Shown here piece by piece: positions 41,589 through 50,143 of a stretch of 64,000 nt of DNA. This stretch comes from Modestobacter sp. L9-4 (GTDB lineage: Bacteria > Actinomycetota > Actinomycetes > Mycobacteriales > Geodermatophilaceae), in assembly GCF_019112525.1 (NCBI RefSeq), contig NZ_CP077800.1, forward strand, positions 434,001 through 498,000, read 5' to 3'. The notes below the pieces were generated by a model. It saw only the letters and a program-made list of their open reading frames with translations, had not been told where the DNA came from and did not search any database. Made by a program: the position numbers and the translations under genes. Each line of letters starts with the position of its first letter. Within the stretch, counting starts at the first letter, position 1.

Positions 41589-41671
41589 CCCCGGGTGGCC
41601 CGGCCGGGTGGGTGGTGCGCGCCCACCCGCCCCCGCGGGACGGTGCCGGCACCACCGACCGAGGAGCAGCC

Positions 41672-42628
41672 GTGACCCAGCCCGCTACGACCACCGCCCG
41701 CCCCGCCGACTGGCCGCCCGGGGCGACCTCGACGGTCACCGACCTCGACGGCCCGGTGCACTGGCTCGACCTCGGTGGCCCGGCCGGCGCCCCGGTGCTC
41801 GTCGCGGTGCACGGCCTGGGCGGGTCGGCGCTCAACTGGGGGCTGCTGGGCCCGCGGCTGGCCGGGACGCACCGGGTGCTCGCCGTCGACCTCTTCGGGC
41901 ACGGGGGCAGCGGGCTGCCGGTCTCCCGCCGGGGCCTGGCCGCCGACCGCCGGATGCTGTACCGCTTCCTCACCGAGGTGGTCGGTGCCCCGGTGGTGCT
42001 GCTCGGTCACTCGATGGGCGGGGTGCTCGCCCTCCAGCACACCGCCGAGCACCCGGACACCGTCGACCGGCTGGTGCTGCTCGCCCCGCCGGTGCCCGGC
42101 GGGCAGGGCCGGCTGGACGTCGCCCTGCTGGCCCGGCGGGCACTGCTCCGGCTGCCCGGGGTCGCCGCCGCGGTGCGGCACCGGCTGGCCGCGCTCTCCC
42201 CCGAGCAGGTGGTCGACCAGCAGCTGCGGCAGGCGACCCTGCACCCCGAGCGGGTGCCGGCCGAGGCGGTCGCCGCCTCGGTGGCCGAGACCCGGCGGCG
42301 GGCCGGCCGGGCGGACGCCGCCGGTGCCCAGGCGCAGCAGTGGGCCGGGATCGTCGACACCATGGCGCTGCTGGGCCACGCCGGGTCCTGGCGGCGGACG
42401 CTGGCCGCCGTCGACGTCCCGGTGCTGTGGCTGCAGGGTGCCGAGGACCCCCTGTCCCGTGCCGACCGGGCCGCGGCGCTGGCCGCCACCCGGCCGGACT
42501 GGGCGTTCCGGGTGCGCGCGGGCGCCGGGCACCTGCTGGCGCTGGAGGACCCCGCGTGGACCGCCGAGCAGGTCGACCGCGAGCCGGCCCGCGGGGTGGG
42601 CGGTCAGCCCTGCCGCGAGACCTCGTAG
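41672..42628 (+). CDS. Alpha/beta hydrolase
   Basis: A 318-residue alpha/beta-hydrolase fold protein. The oxyanion region is VAVHGLGGSALNWGLLG, the nucleophile elbow GHSMGGVLALQHTAEHP (Ser about 121), the acid is in LWLQGAEDPLSRADR and the His in RAGAGHLLALEDP. It lacks a signal peptide. The substrate is unknown; ester, lactone or C-C hydrolysis are all possible. GAGGAG precedes GTG 41672, which is preferred over a more upstream GTG. The last 25 bases overlap the convergent MFS gene. Confidence 0.9.
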   Translation: MTQPATTTARPADWPPGATSTVTDLDGPVHWLDLGGPAGAPVLVAVHGLGGSALNWGLLGPRLAGTHRVLAVDLFGHGGSGLPVSRRGLAADRRMLYRFLTEVVGAPVVLLGHSMGGVLALQHTAEHPDTVDRLVLLAPPVPGGQGRLDVALLARRALLRLPGVAAAVRHRLAALSPEQVVDQQLRQATLHPERVPAEAVAASVAETRRRAGRADAAGAQAQQWAGIVDTMALLGHAGSWRRTLAAVDVPVLWLQGAEDPLSRADRAAALAATRPDWAFRVRAGAGHLLALEDPAWTAEQVDREPARGVGGQPCRETS

Positions 42629-44001
42629 GCCGAGCCGCCGCGGAGCCGGGCGCGGGCGGCGACGGCCAGCGGGGCCAGCACCACGCCGTCGCGGGCGAGC
42701 CGGGCGCGCAGCTGGCGGCGGTGGGTGAGCACCCCGACGAGCCCGATCGCCCAGAACACGTACTGCACGGCGAAGGCGGCCCGGAAGGCGTCCAGCGAGT
42801 AGGCGGTGGAGCTGCCCGGCGTCATCAGGTCGAGCACGAAGCCGATGGCCAGCACCGTGAGCAGCGAGGCGATGAACCCACCGACGTTGACCACGCCGCT
42901 GGCGCTGCCGGAGCGCTCGACCGGGTTCTCGGTGCGGGCGAAGTCGAACCCGATCATCGAGCCCGGCCCGTTGGTGGCCAGCACGACCACCAGGAGGACG
43001 AGCAGCCACAGCGGCGCCCGGCCCGGCCACGCCAGGACGACGGTCCAGGTCGCCGCGGTGAGGCCGAGGATGCCGAACACCAGGTTGGACCGGCGCAGCG
43101 GCCACCGGGAGACCAGCCGGCCCAGCAGCGGCGCGAAGCCCATGCCCACCACCACCAGCAGGCTGAGCAGGGTGGCGGCGACGCCGGCGGACAGCCCCTG
43201 GCCGGTGGTCAGGAACGGGTAGCCCCACAGCAGCGCGAAGACGGTGCCGGAGAACTGGGTGACCAGGTGGGTGAACAGCCCGATCCGGGTGCCCGGCTCG
43301 CGCCAGGTGTCCACCAGGTTGCGGCGCACCTGGGCCATGCCGGCCGCCGGGGCGGGGACGGCGCCGGGCGGGGCGTCGTGCAACGCGGCCAGCACGAGGA
43401 CCGCGGCCAGCACGCCCATCGCCGCCGCGCCGAGGAAGGTGGGCTGCCAGCCGGCGGAGTGCAGCAGCCGCACCAGCGGGTAGGCCGCCGCGATCTGCCC
43501 GAGCTGGCCGATGATGCCGGTCAGCTGGGTGACCACCGGGACCGTGCGACCGGGGAACCACAGCGACACCAGCCGCAGCACGCTGATGAACGTCATCGCG
43601 TCGCCCGCGCCGACCAGCACCCGGGCCACCACCGCGGTGGGCACGTCGGTGGCCAGCGCGAGCACCAGCTGGCCCACCGACATCGTCAGCGCGCCGGCCA
43701 GGATCATCCGCCGCGAGCCGAACCGGTCCAGGGCGATGCCCACCGGCACCTGCAGCCCGGCGTAGACCGCGAGCTGCAGGACCAGGAACAGCGAGACCGC
43801 CGACGCCCCGGCGGAGAACCGCTCCTGCGCCTCGACCCCGGCCACGCCGAGGGAGGCGCGCTGGAAGATGGCGACGACGTAGGCGAGGAGGCCGACCGCC
43901 CACATCGCATAGGCGCGCGAGGACGGCCGGGTGTCAGTCACGTACGAGGACGACGCCGCCGCGCGCCCGGTGCTTCCCGGACGGGCTGTGCGGTTGCTCA
44001 C
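42604..44001 (-). CDS. MFS transporter
   Basis: A 465-residue major facilitator with twelve predicted helices and a 25-residue Ser/Arg-rich cytoplasmic N-terminus. The loop 2-3 motif is GIALDRFGSRRMIL and helix 5 contains GIIGQLGQIAAAYPL; a conserved FDFARTENPVERSGSASGVVNVGGF segment lies in the second half and is typical of organic-anion-type permeases. The substrate is unknown. GTG 44001 overlaps the stop of the GH13 gene by 4 bases (GTGA), so a sugar or oligosaccharide-related substrate is conceivable (inference from coupling only). Confidence 0.88.
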   Translation of the reverse strand: MSNRTARPGSTGRAAASSSYVTDTRPSSRAYAMWAVGLLAYVVAIFQRASLGVAGVEAQERFSAGASAVSLFLVLQLAVYAGLQVPVGIALDRFGSRRMILAGALTMSVGQLVLALATDVPTAVVARVLVGAGDAMTFISVLRLVSLWFPGRTVPVVTQLTGIIGQLGQIAAAYPLVRLLHSAGWQPTFLGAAAMGVLAAVLVLAALHDAPPGAVPAPAAGMAQVRRNLVDTWREPGTRIGLFTHLVTQFSGTVFALLWGYPFLTTGQGLSAGVAATLLSLLVVVGMGFAPLLGRLVSRWPLRRSNLVFGILGLTAATWTVVLAWPGRAPLWLLVLLVVVLATNGPGSMIGFDFARTENPVERSGSASGVVNVGGFIASLLTVLAIGFVLDLMTPGSSTAYSLDAFRAAFAVQYVFWAIGLVGVLTHRRQLRARLARDGVVLAPLAVAARARLRGGSAYEVSRQG

Positions 44002-45305
44002 CCGTCCAGGACGGCCCAGCCGTGGGCGTCCAGCCGGACGGCGCCGCCGCGCACCTCACCCGCGCCGGCCAGCACCGCGCCCGCGCCCGGTGCGGGCAGC
44101 GTGGCCGGGGTGTCGGCGAGGTTGAGCGCCACGACGAGCCGGCCGCCGTCGCCGGTCACCTCGTAGCTGAGCTGCCGGTTGTCCCGGTGCAGCATCGTCG
44201 TGCGGGCGGTGTGCAGCCAGCGGTGCCGCCGGCGCAGGCCGATCAGCTGCTCGTGCAGCCGGAAGGTCGGCTCCCCGAACGGCGCGAGCTCCTCGGGGCT
44301 GTCCGGGAACGGCGGTCGCACGGCGTCGTCCCCACCGGCCCGGTCCTCCTTGACCCCGGTGAACGCCTGCTCGTCCCCGGCGTAGACCGACGGCGTCCCG
44401 CCGACGGTGAACAGCACGGCGAGGGCGTGCGGCAGGTGGCGCGGGTCGGTGAGCCGGCTGGCGATCCGGGTGACGTCGTGGTTGCCGACGAAGGTCATCG
44501 GCACGAACGTGTCGAGGAAGCCGTCGTGCCGGCCCAGGGCGTGCGCCAGCTCGTGCAGGTTGCCGTCGTTGAGCGAGCTCCAGACGGCCTTCCACAGCTC
44601 GTACTGGGTGACGGAGTCCATGCCCGACTCGGTGACGATCCGGGCGTAGTCGCCGTGGATGACCTCCCCGACGACGTAGGCCTCCGGGTGCGCCTCGCGC
44701 ACCCGCGGCAGCACCGTCGCCCAGAAGGCGGGCGGGACGGCGTAGGCGGCGTCGAGCCGCCAGCCGTCGGCACCGCGGTCGAGCCAGTGGGTCATGACCT
44801 CGGCGACCCAGTCGGCGACCACGGGCGCGGAGTGGTCGAGGGCGACCAGCTGGTCGTGGCCCTCGAAGGTGTCGTACCCCGGCACCACGCCGGGCTGCCA
44901 GTCCGCGGGCCAGCGCAGCCGGAACCAGGCCGCCGACGGCGCCTCGGGCCCGCGCTCGACCACCGCGGTGAAGGCCGGGTGCTGACGGCCGACGTGGTTG
45001 AAGACGCCGTCGAGCAGCACCCGCAGGCCGCGGGCGTGCGCCTCCTCCACCATCTCGTCGAAGTCCTCGTCGTCGCCGAGTCGGGGGTCGATGCGGCCGT
45101 GGTCGACGGTGTCGTAGCCGTGCGTGCTGGAGGCGAACACCGGGCCCAGTGCCAGGCCGTTGGCGCCGAGCTCGACGGCGTAGTCCAGCCAGTCGGTGAC
45201 GTGGCCGAGCCGGGAGGTGACGACCTCGGTGGCCTCCTTCTCCGCGCCCACGAAGCCCAGCGGGTAGACCTGCCACCACACCGCGTCCTGCACCCAGTCG
45301 GGCAT
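43998..45305 (-). CDS. Glycoside hydrolase family 13 (alpha-amylase-like)
   Basis: A 435-residue GH13 enzyme acting on alpha-glucosidic bonds. The barrel starts VQDAVWWQVYPLGFVG; conserved region I is VLLDGVFNHVG, the catalytic nucleophile is Asp in DGWRLDAAY, the acid/base Glu in YVVGEVIHGDY and the transition-state stabiliser Asp in FVGNHDVTR. A small C-terminal beta domain follows. There is no signal peptide, so it should act on intracellular maltodextrins or similar sugars. ATG 45305 is unambiguous. It is the first gene of a unit with the MFS transporter and is divergent from a TetR regulator. Confidence 0.93.
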   Translation of the reverse strand: MPDWVQDAVWWQVYPLGFVGAEKEATEVVTSRLGHVTDWLDYAVELGANGLALGPVFASSTHGYDTVDHGRIDPRLGDDEDFDEMVEEAHARGLRVLLDGVFNHVGRQHPAFTAVVERGPEAPSAAWFRLRWPADWQPGVVPGYDTFEGHDQLVALDHSAPVVADWVAEVMTHWLDRGADGWRLDAAYAVPPAFWATVLPRVREAHPEAYVVGEVIHGDYARIVTESGMDSVTQYELWKAVWSSLNDGNLHELAHALGRHDGFLDTFVPMTFVGNHDVTRIASRLTDPRHLPHALAVLFTVGGTPSVYAGDEQAFTGVKEDRAGGDDAVRPPFPDSPEELAPFGEPTFRLHEQLIGLRRRHRWLHTARTTMLHRDNRQLSYEVTGDGGRLVVALNLADTPATLPAPGAGAVLAGAGEVRGGAVRLDAHGWAVLDG

Positions 45306-45328
45306 GTCACGTCTCCAAGTGATCGAGG

Positions 45329-45361
45329 CTCACTAGCGCAACTGACCGTACCTCACTAGCG
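45329..45361. promoter_or_regulatory. Direct repeat in the GH13/tetR intergenic region (possible operator)
   Basis: CTCACTAGCG occurs twice (45329-45338 and 45352-45361), 23 bp apart, i.e. about two helical turns on the same face. It lies in the 64-bp gap between divergent GH13 and tetR genes and is a plausible binding site for the TetR protein. Confidence 0.45.
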
Positions 45362-45369
45362 TTGCCACC

Positions 45370-45996
45370 GTGCCCCGGACCGATCGGCTCCCCCGCCGGC
45401 GACTGGACCCCGAGCAGCGGCGGACCGCCATCCTCGACGCCGCGCGGGAGTCCTTCGCCACGGCGCCCTACGCCGCGGTCAGCGTCGCGGGCATCGCCGC
45501 GGCCGCGGGCTCGTCGGAGGCGCTGGTGCACCGGTACTTCACCAGCAAGACCGGGTTGTACGTGGCCGTGGTGACCGAGGGCATCGACGAGCTGCTCACC
45601 CGCCAGGTCGCCGCCGACACCGCGCTCGGCCCCCGGGCGGCGCCCCGGCTGCGGCTGGCCACCTCGATCGAGGTCTACCTCGAGGTCATCAGCAACTCCC
45701 CCGTCGGCTGGGCGGCGCCGCTGCGGGACGCGCACTCCGACGTGCCGGCGGCCGCGGAGCTGCGTGCCCGGGCGCGCGACCGCTACGTCGAGCTGCTGCG
45801 CGGCATCCTCGGGCTGGCGGCGGACCCGGTCGCCGACCACGCGCTGCACGGCTACCTCGGGTTCCTCGACGCCGCCTGCCTGTCCTGGGTGGGTGCCGGC
45901 TGCCCGCCGGCCCAGCGCGCGCCCCTCGTCGCCATGGCGGTGGCGGCGCTGGCCGGGGCGCTGGACGCGGCGGGCGCGGCGCACGCCCTGTCCTGA
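45370..45996 (+). CDS. TetR-family transcriptional regulator
   Basis: A 208-residue TetR-type repressor. The DNA-binding domain (about 12-60) reads EQRRTAILDAARESFATA, then VAGIAAAAGSSEALVHRYFTSKTGLYVAVV. The ligand-binding C-terminus is not informative about effector. It is divergent from the GH13-MFS unit and most likely represses it and itself through the repeated sites in the shared 64-bp promoter region. GTG 45370 is only 8 bases after the second repeat, so the mRNA may have a very short leader. Confidence 0.92.
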   Translation: MPRTDRLPRRRLDPEQRRTAILDAARESFATAPYAAVSVAGIAAAAGSSEALVHRYFTSKTGLYVAVVTEGIDELLTRQVAADTALGPRAAPRLRLATSIEVYLEVISNSPVGWAAPLRDAHSDVPAAAELRARARDRYVELLRGILGLAADPVADHALHGYLGFLDAACLSWVGAGCPPAQRAPLVAMAVAALAGALDAAGAAHALS

Positions 45997-45998
45997 GC

Positions 45999-46292
45999 TC
46001 ACGCGTGCTGCCGCACCCAGTCGAGCAGCTCCTCCCAGGCCGCGGTCGACGCCGCGTCCGAGCGGCGCAGCACCGTCGTCGTCCCGGCGTCGTCCACGCT
46101 GAGGGTGCTCGTCCCCGCGTCCCGGGCCCGCCCGTCGTCCTCGGGCGGGACCTCCTGCCGGACGGCGGCGAGGAGGGCCCCCAGCCGATCGGCGTCCGCG
46201 GCGGGCAGGTCGGCGGCGTCCACCACGAGCGGCGGGCGCCCCAGCTGCAGGGCCGCCGCGAAGCCGCCGGAGGTCGCGAGCGACACCCTCAT
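45999..46292 (-). CDS. Emfourin-type protealysin inhibitor
   Basis: A 97-residue protein encoded directly after an M4 protease gene with a 4-base ATGA overlap. The location and size match emfourin, the proteinaceous inhibitor known from the Serratia protealysin operon. It begins MRVSLATSGGFAAALQL, has a central LVVDAADLPAADADRLGALLAAV and ends in DAASTAAWEELLDWVRQHA. A longer in-frame extension over the protease gene is not credible. It should bind the protease in the cytoplasm and protect the producer or regulate activity. Confidence 0.87.
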   Translation of the reverse strand: MRVSLATSGGFAAALQLGRPPLVVDAADLPAADADRLGALLAAVRQEVPPEDDGRARDAGTSTLSVDDAGTTTVLRRSDAASTAAWEELLDWVRQHA

Positions 46293-47329
46293 CCCGGCTG
46301 CACCCCGACGCCGGCCCAGGCCGCGGCCACCGCCTCCCGCGCGTCGGCGCCGTACAGCGCGGCGGCCTGGGCGACCGTGGTGGCGGCGAAGGCGGCGAAG
46401 TCCGCCGTCCGGGACGACGCCAGCAGCGCGGCGTACCAGATCTGCGCCGGGCCCTCCCACGACCGGCCCCCCATGCCGGTGGCGGCCAGGTAGAAGGCGT
46501 GGTTGGGGATGCCGGAGTTGACGTGCACCCCTCCGTTGTCGCCCTCCTCGGTGTCGGGCAGGTCGACGTAGTCGCGCAGGTGACCCGGCTGGGGGTCCTT
46601 GCCGAGCAGCTCGTTGTCGTAGGCCTGCCCCGGCGCCCGCATCGACCGCAGCGCGTCGGCGCCGATCGCCGGGGTGAAGACGTCGGCACCGATCAGCCAG
46701 TCGGCGTCAGCGGCGGTCTGGCCCAGCGACCACTGCTTGACCACCGAGCCGAAGACGTCGGACACCGACTCGTTGAGCGCGCCGGACTGCCCGGAGTACT
46801 CCAGACCGCTGGTGTACTCGGTGACGCCGTGGGTCAGCTCGTGGGCGATCACGTCCAGCGAGCCGGTGAAGTCGGTGAACACCTCGCCGTCCCCGTCGCC
46901 GAACACCATCTCCTGCCCGTCCCAGAAGGCGTTCTGGTAGGCCACGCCGCGGTGCACGTAGCCGTCCAGGCGCATGCCACGGTCGTCGATCGAGTTCCGG
47001 TCGTGCACCTGCCGGTAGTAGTCGCGAGTGGTGCCGAAGCCGTCGAACGCGGCGTTCACCGAGGGGTCGGCCGAGACCGGGCCGTCCTCGGTGCGGGCCA
47101 CCACCGCGGTGGCCAGGTCGGTGCGGTGCTGGCAGTCGGAGATCGTCCGGCGGGCCTGTGCCGGTGGCGGGCTGCCCACCTGCGAGGCGCGCACCACCCG
47201 CTCACCGCGCAGCCGGGTCGTGGTCAGCAGGGTGCTCAGGGCGGCGGCGCGCACACCGGCGTCCCGGCTCTCCAGCAGCCGCTGCAGCAGGAGCGGCGGG
47301 ACGATGCAGGACGCTCGGCGGTCGGTCAC
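46289..47329 (-). CDS. M4-family metalloprotease, protealysin type
   Basis: A 346-residue thermolysin-like zinc protease. The zinc motif is HELTH at residues 163-167, with third ligand Glu187 in GALNESVSDVFG and the active-site His in GGVHVNSGIPNHAFYLAA. As in protealysins there is no signal peptide and only a short propeptide; the CIVPPLLLQRLLE segment near residue 10 corresponds to the conserved PPL element of that propeptide. GTG 47329 gives exactly this arrangement. Protealysins are cytoplasmic or released without a classical signal, and some cleave actin. The inhibitor gene follows with a 4-base overlap. Confidence 0.92.
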   Translation of the reverse strand: MTDRRASCIVPPLLLQRLLESRDAGVRAAALSTLLTTTRLRGERVVRASQVGSPPPAQARRTISDCQHRTDLATAVVARTEDGPVSADPSVNAAFDGFGTTRDYYRQVHDRNSIDDRGMRLDGYVHRGVAYQNAFWDGQEMVFGDGDGEVFTDFTGSLDVIAHELTHGVTEYTSGLEYSGQSGALNESVSDVFGSVVKQWSLGQTAADADWLIGADVFTPAIGADALRSMRAPGQAYDNELLGKDPQPGHLRDYVDLPDTEEGDNGGVHVNSGIPNHAFYLAATGMGGRSWEGPAQIWYAALLASSRTADFAAFAATTVAQAAALYGADAREAVAAAWAGVGVQPG

Positions 47330-47391
47330 GCACCCAGCGTGGCCCAGCACACGTCCCGGGGCACCCCGGACGCGGCCTAGGGTTGGTGCAC

Positions 47392-48861
47392 GTGACAACG
47401 GTCGACGCCCAGCGCTCCCCCACCCGCCCGCTGCTGGTGCCGGTGCTGGTCTACCTGGCGATGCTGGTGGCGGTCATCAGCAGCCTGGGCGCGCCGCTGG
47501 TGCCGGCGATCGCCGAGGCCAACCACGTCTCGGTGCCGAGCGCGCAGTGGTCGCTGACCGTCACCCTGCTCGTGGGCGCGGTGGCCACCCCGGTGATCGG
47601 CCGGCTCGGCGACGGCCGGCACCGGCGCACCGTGGTGCTCGTCGTCCTGGCGGTGGTGCTGGCCGGCAGCGTGCTGGCCGCGCTGCCGCTCGGGCTGGGC
47701 TGGCTGATCGGCGGTCGCGCGCTGCAGGGCCTGGGGCTGGGCCTCACCCCGCTGGCGATCGCGACCGCCCGCACCGCGCTGAGCGGGGAGCGGTCCCGGT
47801 CGACTGTCGCCGCCCTGTCGGTCACCGTCGCCGCCGGGGTGGGCCTGGGCTACCCGCTCACCGGGGCTATCGCCGAGGCCGGTGGCGTGCACGCCGCGTT
47901 CTGGTTCGGCGCCGCGGCCAGCGCGGTCGCGCTGGCCGCCGCGGCGGTGGTCTACCCGGCCTCCCCCGACGTCCCGCCGCGCCGGCTCGACGTGCTCGGT
48001 GCGCTGCTGCTCGGCACCGGGCTCGCCGCCGGGCTGCTGGCCCTCGGCGAGGCGGAGGACTGGGGCTGGACGTCACCGCAGGTGCTGGGGCTGGCCGCCC
48101 TGACGGTGGTCGCGCTGGCCTCGTGGGTGGTCTGGCAGCTGCGCGCCGCGGCCCCGCTGGTCGACCTGCGGCTGGCCCGCAGCCGCGACGCCGCCACCGC
48201 GCACGGCACGGCGCTGCTGGTCGGCCTGGCGAACTACCTGCTGCTGTCGTCGGTGCCGCGGCTGGCCCAGGAGCCGGTCGCCGCGGGCGGCTTCGGCACC
48301 TCGATCGTGGTGGCCGGGCTGATCCTGCTGCCGTTCTCCCTCGCCAGCTTCTCCGCCAGCCGGATCGCGTCGCGGCTGGACCGCTCGCACGGGCCCCGCG
48401 TGGTGCTGCCCCTGGCCGCCGTGGTGCTCGGGGTCGGGCAGCTGCTGTTCGGCCTGCTGCGCGACGAGCTCTGGCAGCTGTTCCTGGCGATGACCGTCGT
48501 GGGCCTGGGCGTGGGCATCATGTTCGCCGCGCTGCCCGGGCTGATCGTGGGTGCCGTCCCGAGGTCGGAGACGGGCAGCGCGATGAGCCTCAACCAGGTG
48601 ATGCGCTACGTCGGGTTCTCCGTCGGCAGCGCGCTGTCGGCCACCGTGCTCGAGGCCGCCACGCCCGCGGGCGCCGCCTTCCCGCCCAGCAGCGGCTACT
48701 CGACCATCGCGTGGGTCGGCGTGGGCACCTGCGTCGCGGTCGGCCTGCTCACCAGCCTGCTGCCGAGCCGCCGCGCCCTGCGGCCGGAGCCGGTGCGGGA
48801 GCCCTCCGCCGCCGAGGCGGCCGACGTCGCCGCCGCCCCGCACGACCCGACGGCGCGCTGA
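47392..48861 (+). CDS. MFS transporter, drug:H+ antiporter (DHA2-like)
   Basis: A 489-residue major facilitator with about fourteen predicted helices, fitting the DHA2 group of multidrug exporters. It has the loop motif GRLGDGRHRRTVVL, helix-4/5 segment GRALQGLGLGLTPLAIATAR and motif C-like GLGYPLTGAIAEAGGVHAAFWF. The C-terminal 30 residues are a charged cytoplasmic tail. Substrate unknown. GTG 47392 is preferred, a GTG six bases earlier being the alternative. It is divergent from the protealysin gene with 62 bp between; no regulator is adjacent. Confidence 0.9.
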   Translation: MTTVDAQRSPTRPLLVPVLVYLAMLVAVISSLGAPLVPAIAEANHVSVPSAQWSLTVTLLVGAVATPVIGRLGDGRHRRTVVLVVLAVVLAGSVLAALPLGLGWLIGGRALQGLGLGLTPLAIATARTALSGERSRSTVAALSVTVAAGVGLGYPLTGAIAEAGGVHAAFWFGAAASAVALAAAAVVYPASPDVPPRRLDVLGALLLGTGLAAGLLALGEAEDWGWTSPQVLGLAALTVVALASWVVWQLRAAAPLVDLRLARSRDAATAHGTALLVGLANYLLLSSVPRLAQEPVAAGGFGTSIVVAGLILLPFSLASFSASRIASRLDRSHGPRVVLPLAAVVLGVGQLLFGLLRDELWQLFLAMTVVGLGVGIMFAALPGLIVGAVPRSETGSAMSLNQVMRYVGFSVGSALSATVLEAATPAGAAFPPSSGYSTIAWVGVGTCVAVGLLTSLLPSRRALRPEPVREPSAAEAADVAAAPHDPTAR

Positions 48862-48867
48862 GCCCGG

Positions 48868-49287
48868 TCAGGCCGGGCGGCCCTCCAGCAGGGCGGTCAT
48901 CGCCGGGAGGTCGAAGAAGGCGGCCGTCGCGCGGGCGCTGGGCTGCCCGGCGTCCGGGTCGGCGCCGGCGGCCAGCAGGACGCGGACGGTCTCGGCGGAC
49001 TGCTTGAACACCGCGGCCGCCAGCGGTGTCTGGCCGCGGTCGTTGTACCGGCCGTGCTCCGCACCGCGCGCCAGCAGCGCGGCGACCGTCTCCGGGTGGC
49101 CGTGGTAGGCGGCCAGCAGGAGCAGGGTGTCGCCCTTCTCGTTCGTGAGGTTCGCGGGCACCCCGGCGTCGACGTAGGCGGCGAGCTCCTCGGCCTCGCC
49201 GGCGCGGGCCAGCCCGAACACCCGGACGGCGAGGTCCAGGACGCCCTGCTCGATGGGCTCCTGCCGCTGCTCGATCGGTTCGCTCAC
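48868..49287 (-). CDS. Ankyrin-repeat protein
   Basis: A 139-residue protein with three to four ankyrin repeats. Units are visible as AEELAAYVDAGVPANLTNEKGDTLLLLAAYHGHPETVAALLARGAEHGRYNDRGQTPLAAAVFKQSAETVRVLLAAGADPDAG, each with the typical G-x-TPL-x-x-A-A pattern. Residues 1-20 are a charged leader. Such small ankyrin proteins mediate protein-protein contacts; in some bacteria they lie beside catalase genes, but here they stand alone. It converges with the MFS gene, 6 bases between stops, and starts just after the preceding hairpin. Confidence 0.9.
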   Translation of the reverse strand: MSEPIEQRQEPIEQGVLDLAVRVFGLARAGEAEELAAYVDAGVPANLTNEKGDTLLLLAAYHGHPETVAALLARGAEHGRYNDRGQTPLAAAVFKQSAETVRVLLAAGADPDAGQPSARATAAFFDLPAMTALLEGRPA

Positions 49288-49300
49288 GCGTCGAGCTTAG

Positions 49301-49333
49301 GAGGCGGGCCCGGTCGTGCACCGGGCCCGCCTC
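49301..49333 (-). terminator. Hairpin terminator after the dienelactone hydrolase gene
   Basis: Perfect 14-bp arms (49301-49314 and 49320-49333) with a 5-base loop between the hydrolase stop and the ankyrin gene start, both on the minus strand. Confidence 0.75.
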
Positions 49334-49340
49334 GCACGCC

Positions 49341-50093
49341 TCAGCGGACGGCGACCCGGTCGGTGAGGGCCAGCACGTGCTGCCAGGCGTCGTCACAGGC
49401 ACCGGCCCACTCGCCGAACGCGCGGTCGAAGAACGAGTGCGGGGCACCGTCGTAGACCACGTCGTCGACGTCGGCGCCAGCGGCGCGCATGGTGGCCGCG
49501 AGCTCCAGCTGGTCGGCGAGCGGGGTGACCGAGTCGCCACCGGCGATGAGCATCACGACCGGCTTCCGCGCCGCGTGCGCGGCCTCCCCGACCCGGCTGG
49601 GCTGGCCGTAGAAGCCGGCACTGCCGGCCAGGTCCACGTCGGCGGCGGACTGACGCCAGGCGTGGCTGCCGCCGAAGCAGAAGCCGACCGTGACCACCGG
49701 CAGGTCGGGGCGGGTGCGGCTGCGCAGGTACTCGATGCCGGCGGTGGTGTCGGCGTCGATGCCCTCGGGGGTGGTCTGCGGGATGTGCGGCTGCCAGTCG
49801 AAGTCGTCCGCGCGGGTGCCGGTCTCGGCCAGCCCGGCGGTGCGGCCGAAGTAGTCGACGGCGACCGCGGGCAGGCCGGCCTCGGCGAACCGCTCGGCCA
49901 GCGCGACGTAGTAGGGGTGCAGGCCGCGGATGTCGGGGAGGATGACGACCCCGGCGGTGGCGGGGCCGGCCGGTGCGGCGTAGGCGGCGGAGAGCTGGTT
50001 GCCGTCGGCGGCGGTCAGCTCGAGGGTGCCGCGCTCGGCGACGTCCCCGGAGCGGGGCGGCGCGGGCGGGCGGCTGTCGTGGTCGTGGCACAT
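49341..50093 (-). CDS. Dienelactone hydrolase family protein
   Basis: A 250-residue alpha/beta hydrolase of the dienelactone hydrolase type. The nucleophile is cysteine in VGFCFGGSHAWR, the acid Asp in LIAGGDSVTP and the His in GAPHSFFDRAF, giving the family's Cys-Asp-His triad. VVILPDIRGLHPYYVALAERFAEAG is the usual early segment. The first 20 residues are His/Pro-rich. These enzymes open cyclic esters in aromatic catabolism, but many members act on other esters; no catechol pathway genes are nearby. Single gene with its own terminator. Confidence 0.92.
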   Translation of the reverse strand: MCHDHDSRPPAPPRSGDVAERGTLELTAADGNQLSAAYAAPAGPATAGVVILPDIRGLHPYYVALAERFAEAGLPAVAVDYFGRTAGLAETGTRADDFDWQPHIPQTTPEGIDADTTAGIEYLRSRTRPDLPVVTVGFCFGGSHAWRQSAADVDLAGSAGFYGQPSRVGEAAHAARKPVVMLIAGGDSVTPLADQLELAATMRAAGADVDDVVYDGAPHSFFDRAFGEWAGACDDAWQHVLALTDRVAVR

Positions 50094-50143
50094 GCCCCGT
50101 GTCTACCTGCGCACCGCACCGGCCGCGCGACGGGCCCCCGGGC

